From Peribacillus sp. FSL P2-0133 (GTDB taxonomy: Bacteria; Bacillota; Bacilli; Bacillales; DSM-1321), in contig NZ_CP150254.1 in NCBI RefSeq assembly GCF_037975445.1, positions 1,858,001 through 1,922,000 of the forward strand: a stretch of 64,000 nt of DNA, written 5' to 3'. How positions within the stretch are numbered: the first letter of the stretch is position 1; each line of letters starts with the position of its first letter. The notes beneath the pieces are model-generated. The model had not been told where the DNA came from and ran no database searches. It saw only the letters and a program-made list of their open reading frames with translations. Made by a program: the position numbers and the translations under genes. This document shows positions 15,687 to 23,608 of the stretch, piece by piece.

Positions 15687-16292
15687 ATGAATAAATTAAG
15701 GGATAATGACATACGAGAAGTATTATTAGATGAATTGTATAGTCGGTATTCCCATGTGAATGATACAAAGATTGTCAATGAAATGGGTGTACTACATGGT
15801 AAATCTAGAGTAGATGTTGCTGTAATTAATGGCATTCTCCATGGATATGAGATAAAAAGCGAAAGTGATAATTTACTTAGACTGCCCAGTCAAATTAATG
15901 ATTATAACAAGGTTTTTGATAGGATGACTATCGTTGTTCAAAGAAATTATTTAGAAAGTGTTCGAACCATGGTCCCAAAATGGTGGGGTATAATGTTAGT
16001 CACAAAAAATAAGGATAAGTTTAATTTACGTGAAATTAGGAAAGGAAGGTTAAATGATAATGTAGATCCTTATTCATTAAGTCATTTATTATGGAAAGAG
16101 GAAGCTCTGGAGATTTTAAAAAAAAGAGGCATGCAAAAAGGATATATAGGCAAGCCTCGAAGGATTATATATCAAAAAATTTGCGATTCTATTACTTTTG
16201 AAGAGTTGAAGGTTACAGTGAACCAACAGTTGAAGCAGCGCCAAGGTTGGAGAAGTGAGAAGCCGTTAATTCTAAATGGTGATTCACATTAA
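15687..16292 (+). CDS. sce7726-family protein (PD-(D/E)XK nuclease-like)
   Basis: This 201-residue protein has an N-terminal nuclease-like core: RDNDIREVLLDELYSRY, NEMGVLHGKSRVDVAVINGI (Asp), then GYEIKSESDNLLRL, giving a D-x(n)-ExK signature at ~47-62. A strand with TIVVQRNYLESV follows. This matches the sce7726 family, found beside sce7725/beta-family genes in many genomes. The partner here is convergent, with the 3' ends overlapping by 80 bp. AGAAGGGTG precedes the ATG. The phage early region is a common place for superinfection-exclusion genes, so a defence role is an inference. The catalytic residues look intact. Confidence 0.72.
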   Translation: MNKLRDNDIREVLLDELYSRYSHVNDTKIVNEMGVLHGKSRVDVAVINGILHGYEIKSESDNLLRLPSQINDYNKVFDRMTIVVQRNYLESVRTMVPKWWGIMLVTKNKDKFNLREIRKGRLNDNVDPYSLSHLLWKEEALEILKKRGMQKGYIGKPRRIIYQKICDSITFEELKVTVNQQLKQRQGWRSEKPLILNGDSH

Positions 16293-17340
16293 TGGTTACC
16301 CAACTAGTAGCATTACCTGTCGGACTATTCGGTACATTAGCGCAATTATCAATAAATTGATCTCCATATGAGAATTTAGCACCAAGGTATTCTTTGTGTG
16401 TTACTACATCTTTTGCAATTTTGCCAACTTGTCCAAAACCTTGTCCACTTGCTTTTACACCAGAGCCTCTGAAAATTAGGAATTTATCTTTTATTGTATA
16501 TTTAATAGTGGGTGCCATATCCATATAAGTCGGATCAAAATCAACAGGAACGGCAGGATTAACAATTGTATAATCACCAAAGGATGGAAGGCGTGAGATG
16601 TTTTTTTGTAGTAATTCTTGATAAATACCCCATTCTGCTCTAGGAAGTTCACCATTGGTCCTAGTAGCAACCTTTTTACTTAATTGACTAGGGAATGAGG
16701 TGCTGCATATTGTAAAAGTTCTCCACAGGTTTATATAGGGAAAGTTTAAAATTACATTTAGGTAGAGTGAGGAGATTTGTGAATTATTTTGATGAGAAAT
16801 GTCACCGAAATCTAAAATTATATCTATTTGCTCAGGACTTAGGGAGAAGTCGATTAAGACTTGTTTTAAATTGGTTATTAGATCTTTCATGCTTTCAAAA
16901 TCTTCATTTGTTAGTCTTAGACAAAGCCCGTTCTGATGTTTTTGAACAGATTTTTTAACACCATCCTGATATTTATTGCCGATATTATATCTGAAAAAAC
17001 TATAGACTGGAATAACGGATACTCCTTCGCTTTCAATAGAATCAATAATGGCTTCTACAGAATGGATCCCATTTGATGTCAAAGCATTTGGATCAACACC
17101 ACCATCAATATAAAGAGAATCAATGTCAACAAATATAGGTTTGTCTATATCCCAAGATTCTTTTACTTGTTTGCTAAGGTCTTTTATATTTTGTTCGAGT
17201 GTCTTATTAGCCTTAGTGAACGGCTGAATTTCAAGCAGTGGTGTGATGCGCATCTTAGATGGTTTAGTAACATTTTTTAATCCATTTCTTTCGCCCATCT
17301 TCCACTTTAAGATGGGAACATAATGATTTTGATCAAACAT
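16213..17340 (-). CDS. beta-family protein (phage T4 Beta-protein type, sce7725-like)
   Basis: ATG 17340 is chosen because AAGGAG lies 8 bases upstream, giving 375 residues. The protein shows the Beta-protein family text: HYVPILKWKMGERNGLKN near the start, ITPLLEIQP, PIFVDIDSL, SVIPVYSF, IDIILDFGDI, and a C-terminal FLIFRGSG...QFIDNCAN with a conserved TSWVTINVNHHLE end. The repeated strand-helix pattern suggests a TIM-barrel-like fold. Its 3' end overlaps the sce7726-like gene tail to tail, which is unusual since the pair is normally co-directional. A GTATAC-centred near-palindrome (17392-17409) lies in its promoter. Confidence 0.75.
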   Translation of the reverse strand: MFDQNHYVPILKWKMGERNGLKNVTKPSKMRITPLLEIQPFTKANKTLEQNIKDLSKQVKESWDIDKPIFVDIDSLYIDGGVDPNALTSNGIHSVEAIIDSIESEGVSVIPVYSFFRYNIGNKYQDGVKKSVQKHQNGLCLRLTNEDFESMKDLITNLKQVLIDFSLSPEQIDIILDFGDISHQNNSQISSLYLNVILNFPYINLWRTFTICSTSFPSQLSKKVATRTNGELPRAEWGIYQELLQKNISRLPSFGDYTIVNPAVPVDFDPTYMDMAPTIKYTIKDKFLIFRGSGVKASGQGFGQVGKIAKDVVTHKEYLGAKFSYGDQFIDNCANVPNSPTGNATSWVTINVNHHLELTASHFSNLGAASTVGSL

Positions 17341-17465
17341 AAGGCATTCTCCTTTTCTATTTGTTTTATGATGTTGATTCACGAGATGATTTATATGTAT
17401 ACGTATATATAGTCTTGGAGGTTTCAAAAAAATTACAATTTATCCAAAAAAGTCTAACCGAAAAA

Positions 17466-17511
17466 CGGAGGACACTGAATGAATGGGAAACCATTATTTA
17501 GTGTCTTTTTT
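17466..17511 (-). terminator. hairpin GACACT...AGTGTC with T tract
   Basis: GACACTgaatgaat...attTAGTGTC followed by eight T on the plus strand. It lies between the beta-family gene and the next phage gene remnant. It would stop plus-strand reading and sits upstream of the minus-strand gene. Confidence 0.5.
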
Positions 17512-17751
17512 TTGTAAGAAGAAGATTCCCAGTAAATTCTTGCTTGAAGAATTGAAAACTATCGGCAATTGATCTCCCTGAACATGGAAAATAACAAGTT
17601 CCTTTTTATCATTCTTTTGGATAAACTTTTACGAGAACTTCCTCTCGATATCGATTCGAATGTTTATTGTCACTGAGGAATAATCTTCAGTCAGTAGTAT
17701 CTGTCTTTTTCACATATGCTTTCATTTACACATGCTAATAATCTTTTTAAA

Positions 17752-18074
17752 ATGCCTGGATCGATTACGATGCTGAATGTGGAGGAAAGTGAAGCTGGGG
17801 AAATTGGAGCTGAGTTTATATCCATCCAACGTGATAATTAGAAAACTGTCTTAAAATTCCATATCAAGCGCGATGTGGATGGGAAGGTCAACAAATTATA
17901 TCCTCATGCAGGGGCTTATGTTTCCATTACTCTACAGCCTTCGCAAATGAATATTGAAGAGTTCTATGAAGAACCACACGATGGGGTAGAGTAGAGTACA
18001 CGATCGATAAAGATGGTTCAGCAAGTGTAGCTCCTGGTCAGCTTGAATTAGTAAAAGATGAGTCTCAGTATTAA
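17752..18074 (+). pseudogene. phage early gene with nonsense codon and 5-bp duplication
   Basis: ATG 17752 opens a frame reading NVEESEAGEIGAEFISIQRD, then TAG, then KTVLKFHIKRDVDGKVNK and YVSITLQPSQMNIEEFYEE. At about 17992 a tandem GTAGA duplication shifts the frame. Removing it restores VEYTIDKDGSASVAPGQL to TAA 18074. So the gene has one stop and one slip event. The text is clearly protein-like (~105 residues, beta-rich), but no family was recognised. No strong ribosome binding site is seen. Confidence 0.5.
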
Positions 18075-18164
18075 TTATTAAAATTGGAAATAAAAAAATG
18101 CCAGGATTTCTCCCGGCTATGGTGTGTGTTTTGGTAGACATATTATACCCTAGGGGGGGAATGA

Positions 18165-18548
18165 ATGAGTAACCAATTATCCTTCTTTCCGGACGTTGAT
18201 GAGAAAAAGGTTCGCTCACTAGTGGCCAAGGAATTGAAGCTTTATAAAGCTCTTAAAATACGTCAACAGAATAAAAAGGAATTAGATGAGAATGGCATTA
18301 CTGAACACATCTTTCCCAAACTACTACAAAATGACGCGGAGAATGAATTCAAGGTTATACATATAGAAAGGACCTTGAATAATAGCCTTGACCAGATCGA
18401 ACGTCAAATCATTGAAATGAAGTATCTTAGTCTCGAGAGACAAAATGATTTAACCATTTATTTAGAGTTAGGTTTACAGAAAAATTCATATTATGAAAAG
18501 AAGAAGCAAGCTCTATTTATGATAGCTTCTTCTTTAGGGATAATTTAA
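18165..18548 (+). CDS. ArpU-family phage late-gene regulator
   Basis: AGGGGGGG precedes the ATG. The 127 residues start with SFFPDVDEKKVRSLVAKEL. A middle helix (NSLDQIERQIIEMKYLS) and a sigma-region-4-like helix-turn-helix (NDLTIYLELGLQKNSYYEKKKQALF) follow. This is the ArpU/RinA-like pattern of proteins that switch on phage late genes. Its position just upstream of the packaging genes, though separated by the accessory block, fits. A CACCTCC/GGAGGTG hairpin (18556-18577) lies after it. Confidence 0.8.
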   Translation: MSNQLSFFPDVDEKKVRSLVAKELKLYKALKIRQQNKKELDENGITEHIFPKLLQNDAENEFKVIHIERTLNNSLDQIERQIIEMKYLSLERQNDLTIYLELGLQKNSYYEKKKQALFMIASSLGII

Positions 18549-18555
18549 AAAATAC

Positions 18556-18577
18556 CACCTCCAAATGTTAGGAGGTG
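18556..18577. terminator. hairpin between ArpU and the convergent HEPN-motif gene
   Basis: CACCTCC-aaatgtta-GGAGGTG. A-rich DNA upstream and moderate T content downstream would let it act in both directions. Confidence 0.45.
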
Positions 18578-18635
18578 TCTAACATTTGGGGTGCAGTTCA
18601 ATTCCGGTTTTTTTATATTTTTAACAGGTTTTAGG

Positions 18636-19574
18636 TTATGAATTTATTTTATAATAGTTGATAAATTGATATTGTATTTCGCAGTAATCAACAAAGGATA
18701 AAAAGAACATTAATGCTTTAATTCTATCCATGATAATATCATTAGGATGAGAAATTGAATTTCTGGTTAATCTTGTGAAGGTTGCATATATTTCTGAACT
18801 TGAATTATCCATTTTAGGTTTAAGTGCCAATAAACCAACATCTTGTCTGTTGTTTTTTAGATATTTTTTTTGATATTCGAGGTATTTTGAATATTTTAAT
18901 GAGATTTTGTTCATATTGGGGTTTTTTAATTCTGTTTCGTAAACATTGAATAGTGCTAGATCTTTGTTTTTTAGAAAATCTAAAAAACTTGTTGTTAGTT
19001 CTTCTGCAATTATTTCACCAGACAGCCCAATATTTATTATGGAAGAATTTATACAGTTTGCATTAAAACATCGTAAACCCTCAGTTACATAAAATACAAC
19101 CCAGTCATTTATGCCATTAGTTTGTTTTAATCTGGTCAAATAACCATCTTGGTCGTAGGGTAAGATATCTATTTGTCTTATGCATTCCATACCGTAGTCA
19201 GTAACATGAAAAAAAGGAAGGTCGGGTCCATAGCTTCCATAGGCACCTGGTGCAATAACACCTTGTACAACCAAGTTATTAAACTCTTGGTAAACTTTTT
19301 TTATTTCGTTCATAGTAAGGTTTATATTGCTGTTCTCGTATAATAATCTTGAACCGCATCCCCAAGCTTCTCCATATATTTCCGCTTTTTGTGGTTTAAT
19401 TTCTTTTTTTATAATTAATCCATTAAGTAAGCGAAATAAATCGCTTTGACTACCTTGATACATATACATTTCAAAAGTTTTGCCTTCTGTATCTATGTCA
19501 TCGTCTTTATAGGCGAGCGTTTCTAAAATTAAGTTTCTAATTTCAAGGTTTGATAGTTCAGTAACAGTTTGCAT
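18636..19574 (-). CDS. unknown protein with a HEPN-like RxxxxH motif
   Basis: This 312-residue protein has GGAGTG 7 bases before the ATG. The N-terminal ~130 residues are mixed alpha/beta and include a conserved-looking EAWGCGSRLLYEN and a winged-helix-like segment (TMNEIKKVYQEFNNLVVQGV). The C-terminal ~170 residues are helical. Near the end RLTRNSISHPND has the R-x4-H pattern of HEPN ribonucleases, followed by a terminal helix typical of that fold. It is encoded against the late genes, between ArpU and the terminases, a hot spot for phage cargo. Anti-phage activity is inferred only. Codon use is AT-rich like the prophage. Confidence 0.55.
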   Translation of the reverse strand: MQTVTELSNLEIRNLILETLAYKDDDIDTEGKTFEMYMYQGSQSDLFRLLNGLIIKKEIKPQKAEIYGEAWGCGSRLLYENSNINLTMNEIKKVYQEFNNLVVQGVIAPGAYGSYGPDLPFFHVTDYGMECIRQIDILPYDQDGYLTRLKQTNGINDWVVFYVTEGLRCFNANCINSSIINIGLSGEIIAEELTTSFLDFLKNKDLALFNVYETELKNPNMNKISLKYSKYLEYQKKYLKNNRQDVGLLALKPKMDNSSSEIYATFTRLTRNSISHPNDIIMDRIKALMFFLSFVDYCEIQYQFINYYKINS

Positions 19575-19689
19575 ATTTTCACTCCATTATATTTATTTCT
19601 TTAAACAATTCTCTTATTTTCAGTAAATTCCTTCTATGGTTTTTATATTTAAACAGGTCATTGAAAAAACAAGGAAAAAATATGGAGAA

Positions 19690-19718
19690 AAAGGCTACCA
19701 AATTTGGTGCCTTTTTTT
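19690..19718 (+). terminator. hairpin with T8 tract
   Basis: GGCTACC-aaatt-TGGTGCC followed by a run of T. It separates the HEPN-motif gene promoter from the next accessory genes. Confidence 0.55.
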
Positions 19719-19977
19719 TATGCGTATTTTTATAAGATTATCTCAGGAAGTCATTCCTGGGAGACGCACATATCCCATATCAAAGTGCATTACTCGAGTA
19801 GTCAAACAGGCATGAATTCTATGCTGATGCACTTTGTTTGCGGTGACTGCTGGCGGGGCAAGGGGGTAAAAGCCCTCCAAAATTATTTTATTAAGCAATT
19901 AGCATAATGAGGTGATTAATAAAAAATTCAATTTTGCTATAATTAACCTACTAAATAAATTTCTAGGAGGATCTAGG

Positions 19978-20622
19978 ATGCAATGGTTAATTGGCGTCGT
20001 TCTAATACCTTTAATTACTGTGGTGCTCTCTTCTCTTGTGGCTTTATATAAGGAAAGAGTTACAGATATAACGAAGGCGAAGCAAATTTTGAAAGAGAGA
20101 CAATTATTAGAGCTATATAATGGGATTTTTATTGCATTTTTAAAGTACAATCATGCATTAAAAATTGATTGGGAGACAGTAAATATTGAGGTAGAAGAAG
20201 AAACGCATTTTCAACAATTTCTAGAAATTGAGAATGCTGAAATTTGGGATTCAGCCATGGAAGAAGTTTCGAAATTAGTTCACAAGAATGTTCATTTATT
20301 AGTATACCAAGATTTAGGTAAATGGTATGAGATGGAGCAAAAATTTAATAATGTCTCTTCAGAAGACGATTTATACGATGCATATAACGCTTTTTTAAAC
20401 TTTATACGATCCAGTGTAAGTACATATGGTAGCCTCTATCATGATTTTCACCTCTCATCCAAAGAGAAAATAAAAAGCAATATTAATAAATTGAAATATG
20501 AAATAAAAGAAATAAAAAATAATTCTTTCTATTCAGAAGAAAAAAGAATGAAGCTAATTTTACAAAAAGAAAGTGAAATTAAAGATTATAAAAAATTTGG
20601 TTTTAGAAAACATTTAAAATGA
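19978..20622 (+). CDS. membrane-anchored helical protein, unknown
   Basis: ATG 19978 follows AGGAGG by 7 bases, and a TATAAT box lies at about 19937. The protein has 214 residues. An N-terminal membrane anchor (WLIGVVLIPLITVVLSSLVALY) is followed by a cytoplasmic helical domain (~25-150). A long charged coiled coil ends the chain (SKEKIKSNINKLKYEIKEIK). No catalytic motif is evident. It lies in the accessory block with two other small genes of the same direction. A superinfection-exclusion role is possible but unproven. Confidence 0.55.
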   Translation: MQWLIGVVLIPLITVVLSSLVALYKERVTDITKAKQILKERQLLELYNGIFIAFLKYNHALKIDWETVNIEVEEETHFQQFLEIENAEIWDSAMEEVSKLVHKNVHLLVYQDLGKWYEMEQKFNNVSSEDDLYDAYNAFLNFIRSSVSTYGSLYHDFHLSSKEKIKSNINKLKYEIKEIKNNSFYSEEKRMKLILQKESEIKDYKKFGFRKHLK

Positions 20623-20769
20623 TTAATCTTTATGGAAGAAAGGAGTAGACTTTATCGAGGACATGCTCGTTATGGTATAAATCAAGTCATCCCTTCTATA
20701 GGGTGCTTTTACTTTTTGAAGGAAAATGATTACTTATGTCGAATATATAGGGCAAAAGGAGGTGATTAT

Positions 20770-21084
20770 ATGGAAACTAAAAATAAAACAATCTACAGTT
20801 TAGAAATAATGAAGAATGACGAAAGAAAATCTTTTGATTATGAGTCTGAGGATGAGGCTTTTAAAGCATATAAGTTCCTTGAAGAGGAATACAAAAATAA
20901 CATTATCATTGATAAAGAATCTGTTAATTCTGCTAAAGATATCATCCAATTGAGTATAAGCAAAGCCACCGTAGGGCCGGTACGTAAAGGATTAACGGCA
21001 TCTTACCAGCCTTGTGAATGGTTCAAAGATATTTATGAGGAAATTATACTTTCAGCTACCGAATATCATGAAAATAATAAATAA
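20770..21084 (+). CDS. small acidic protein, unknown
   Basis: ATG 20770 is selected because AAAGGAGGTGATT precedes it; the longer frame from 20632 lacks a good ribosome binding site. The 104 residues have an acidic middle (FDYESEDEAFKAYKFLEEE) and a Gly/Pro turn region (ISKATVGPVRKGLTASYQP). A CATCC/GGGTG hairpin (21105-21123) with T tract follows. Family not recognised. Confidence 0.5.
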   Translation: METKNKTIYSLEIMKNDERKSFDYESEDEAFKAYKFLEEEYKNNIIIDKESVNSAKDIIQLSISKATVGPVRKGLTASYQPCEWFKDIYEEIILSATEYHENNK

Positions 21085-21210
21085 TTATTAGTTGAGGCAT
21101 CCATTCATTGGGTGCTCTTTCTTTTTGAATATGTCGTTTATTGACGAACGATAGTATTTGTCCTCGTAGTTACTTTTGCCTGATAATTATTAGGCGGAAG
21201 GAGCGAGGAA

Positions 21211-21762
21211 ATGAACTTCGATACTAAGTATTTGATTAGATGGGGTATTCCAGGATGGATAATGGTAATGGCTTTATTGCCGTACTATATTATTATTTAC
21301 TTTGATTTTTTTTCAGATCATGTTGTCAATTCATCTGATCTATTAGCTATTGGTGCTGTATTAACGGTGTTAGGAGTTCCTTTAGGCTATCTGCTAAACC
21401 AGATTCATCATTCTGTTTTTTGGGTGCTGCCCAAATTAATATTTGGATCATGGAGCAAATATTTCAATGAAGAATTAAAAGTAGATGATTACATTGCAAA
21501 CCATAAAAATGGAGCCGAGAAGAAAGAAAGATATAGATATTTACTTACTCGAAAGCATGAACTTGGGGGATTTATGGTAAGTCTATTTATCTCTGCTTTT
21601 GTGATTGGGCTGAGTAATGTTATTGGAAGGCACCATCATCATTGGACTTGGTGGTATTTCGCAATAGTTACATTTTTATTTTTAATCATATTGTTAAGCA
21701 GACAATATTCTAGTCGAAATATTGAGGTTTACCACGACCATTATTTAAAAGGAAAAGATTGA
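21211..21762 (+). CDS. four-TM membrane protein, unknown
   Basis: GGAAGGAGCGAGG precedes the ATG. The 183 residues carry about four membrane segments: GIPGWIMVMALLPYYIIIYF (~12-31), LLAIGAVLTVLGVPLGYLL (~43-61), GFMVSLFISAFVIGLSNVI (~119-137) and WWYFAIVTFLFLIILLS (~146-162). A basic cytoplasmic loop carries KKERYRYLLTRKHE, and a GRHHHHW motif lies between TM3 and TM4. A GACACTT/AAGTGTC terminator (21765-21787) follows. It is part of the prophage accessory block; exclusion of other phages is a possibility only. Confidence 0.6.
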   Translation: MNFDTKYLIRWGIPGWIMVMALLPYYIIIYFDFFSDHVVNSSDLLAIGAVLTVLGVPLGYLLNQIHHSVFWVLPKLIFGSWSKYFNEELKVDDYIANHKNGAEKKERYRYLLTRKHELGGFMVSLFISAFVIGLSNVIGRHHHHWTWWYFAIVTFLFLIILLSRQYSSRNIEVYHDHYLKGKD

Positions 21763-21764
21763 GA

Positions 21765-21790
21765 CACTTTCATTTTGAAGTGTCTTTTTA
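21765..21790 (+). terminator. terminator after the four-TM gene
   Basis: GACACTT-tcatttg-AAGTGTC with TTTTTATT. Confidence 0.6.
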
Positions 21791-21819
21791 TTATGGAGAA
21801 GGAGTGAGTAGGGGAAATA

Positions 21820-21843
21820 AAAAAAGACCCAACAAAGGGTCAA
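21820..21843 (-). terminator. terminator of the Abi-alpha gene
   Basis: On the minus strand GACCC-tttgtt-GGGTC followed by seven T, about 95 bp after the gene. Confidence 0.55.
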
Positions 21844-21937
21844 ATGTTTTCTTCATTAAATACTTAAACATTAGCGGATATAAATAAATTTCTTAATAGA
21901 ATCACGAAGTCCTAAAAAATTCTAAAAAATGATTTCT

Positions 21938-22693
21938 TTAAAAGCATACTTTAACAAAGTCTTTACATAAAGGAGTCCTTACACATATCCCTTCATGATG
22001 GGAAACTGTATTGAAGGAAGGGTTATCTTCCTGGATTTCTAATAATTGCTGACGGGCAGATTGGTAAGCTGGATGATTTTTAACGAAATCATATTTTGAA
22101 GAATCTGGTACGGCATTTGAATAATCAATGTCTAATAATCCTAATCTTTGTAAATTAGATAGTGAAGATGTATGTGATTCATAACCATCATATACCCTGA
22201 AATCCATAATATGCTGTTGGGTTACTATGAAGTGATTTTTATCATTGACTAATCTAACTTGTGCTATTGGATGCCGTTGAATAGTATGAAAGTTTTTTAA
22301 AATTTGAGCATCAAGGGGAGATAATTGTTTAATAATCTCCACAAAGGAAGGATGCGTCTCATTAGTCTTTCTGCTATCAATTGATGAAGCGATAAGGTTT
22401 GCAAACATTGCGCGTAGTTCTTCTGATTCTATATAGTACTTGGAGGCTTCAATTGCTGGTCCGACAATGTTTAGTTGAGGTTCACTCAAAAATTCTTCAG
22501 GAATATTTTGTGTGTTTTCCTCAACTTTTTGAATATAGTCCTCATAATTTTGCTTCTGTCGATATTCTTGTTTCTTTAACCACAAAGAAACATGGGAGCC
22601 AACTCCTAATTCCCATATATTAGACAAAGTGTTTCCTACAGCTTGGGCAGGAGGTCCAGCTGCGTCATCAATAAACTTTGGTAATAAACCCAT
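21938..22693 (-). CDS. Abi-alpha (DUF4393) family protein
   Basis: ATG 22693 is preferred (GAGAGGGTGG upstream), giving 251 residues. The N-terminus DDAAGPPAQAVGNTLSNIWEL with a Gly/Pro turn matches the Abi-alpha/DUF4393 start. Then LSEPQLNIVGPAIEASKYY and EELRAMFANLIASSID are its most conserved segments, and HPSFVEIIKQLSPLDAQIL continues it. The C-terminal part is variable. The family is named for abortive-infection genes; the killing mechanism is not established. It is encoded opposite to the phage late genes, in a typical lysogenic-conversion position, and would be expressed in the lysogen. Confidence 0.75.
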   Translation of the reverse strand: MGLLPKFIDDAAGPPAQAVGNTLSNIWELGVGSHVSLWLKKQEYRQKQNYEDYIQKVEENTQNIPEEFLSEPQLNIVGPAIEASKYYIESEELRAMFANLIASSIDSRKTNETHPSFVEIIKQLSPLDAQILKNFHTIQRHPIAQVRLVNDKNHFIVTQQHIMDFRVYDGYESHTSSLSNLQRLGLLDIDYSNAVPDSSKYDFVKNHPAYQSARQQLLEIQEDNPSFNTVSHHEGICVRTPLCKDFVKVCF

Positions 22694-22870
22694 ATAAATC
22701 CACCCTCTCAATTCAAATTATAGGAGGTTTTTACTTTGGAGGCAATATTTAATCATCCATATTTAACTACATGGTTTATTCTCTGTATTGGTTTCTGGTT
22801 AACCGTTGCAACAAGTCAAATAAACAAATAAGTAAACTAGAATAGCCAATATAAAGGGGGGAGGCGGTGA

Positions 22871-23200
22871 GTGAAAGAATACAAGTCAAAGGATGAGAAG
22901 AAGAAGTTCTATAGGACAAGCGACTGGAACAAGCTAAGGCAGCAGGCGTTGGTGAGGGACAACTATGAATGCCAACAGTGTAAGCGAGAGGGCAAGGTAC
23001 ATGTGGACTCAATCAAGGTGGAAGGTGAACGGAAGAGTGTAGAGCTAAACGTTCATCATAAGTATGAGATTGAACACTATCCGCAATTGGCATTGGTATT
23101 AGATAATCTCGAAACGGTTTGCTTAAACTGCCACAATAAGCTGCACAATAGAGTGTTTGGAGCGACAAAGCAGAAGAAATGGGATGATGAGTTGTGGTAA
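22871..23200 (+). CDS. phage HNH endonuclease
   Basis: A GTG start after GGGGGGAGGCGG gives 109 residues. There are two zinc-knuckle Cys pairs, CQQC (~36-39) and CLNC (~97-100). The catalytic segment is ELNVHHKYEIEHYP with HH, and the family-typical N-terminus is FYRTSDWNKLRQQALVRDNY. In HK97-type phages this protein sits before the small terminase and is needed for cos cleavage by the terminase. Location and spacing agree with that, which suggests a cohesive-end packaging phage. Confidence 0.9.
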   Translation: MKEYKSKDEKKKFYRTSDWNKLRQQALVRDNYECQQCKREGKVHVDSIKVEGERKSVELNVHHKYEIEHYPQLALVLDNLETVCLNCHNKLHNRVFGATKQKKWDDELW

Positions 23201-23305
23201 CACCCCCCGCCTTGCAAAGAGGCTATTTTTATTTTACCGCGGGAGCGGGGAGGGGGCTCGTTTTTTCAGATTTATCACCAATTTTTCACGTTAGGGGGTG
23301 GGAAC

Positions 23306-23608
23306 ATGGCGGTTAAAATCACTGAACTCAAAAAACAGATAATGAATAAAATAAATTTGGATGATTTGATACAGGTTGAGAAAGTGGAAAGGTATATACA
23401 TTTGGTCAAGTCTTTTAGAAGAATAAATAAAATCATCAACAAAGAGGGCGAATCCGTAACAACGAAAAATGGATCACAGACATTTACTAAAGCCCACCCC
23501 CTGATTGGTGAACGGAATAAGATTAATGCTTCTTTATTGAGTATAGAAAAGTCATTTGGTTTCGAGGATGAAAAGGAGCCCAAGCATAGCGCTAGTGACC
23601 TTATATGA
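23306..23608 (+). CDS. phage terminase small subunit (P27 family)
   Basis: AGGGGGTGGG precedes ATG 23306. The 100-residue protein is helical. VEKYER-like VEKVERYIHLVKSFRRINKI and the NPLI-type segment AHPLIGERNKINASLLSIEKSFGF are typical of P27-family small terminases, which recognise the packaging site. The stop overlaps the large terminase start by 4 bp (ATGA). Confidence 0.8.
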   Translation: MAVKITELKKQIMNKINLDDLIQVEKVERYIHLVKSFRRINKIINKEGESVTTKNGSQTFTKAHPLIGERNKINASLLSIEKSFGFEDEKEPKHSASDLI

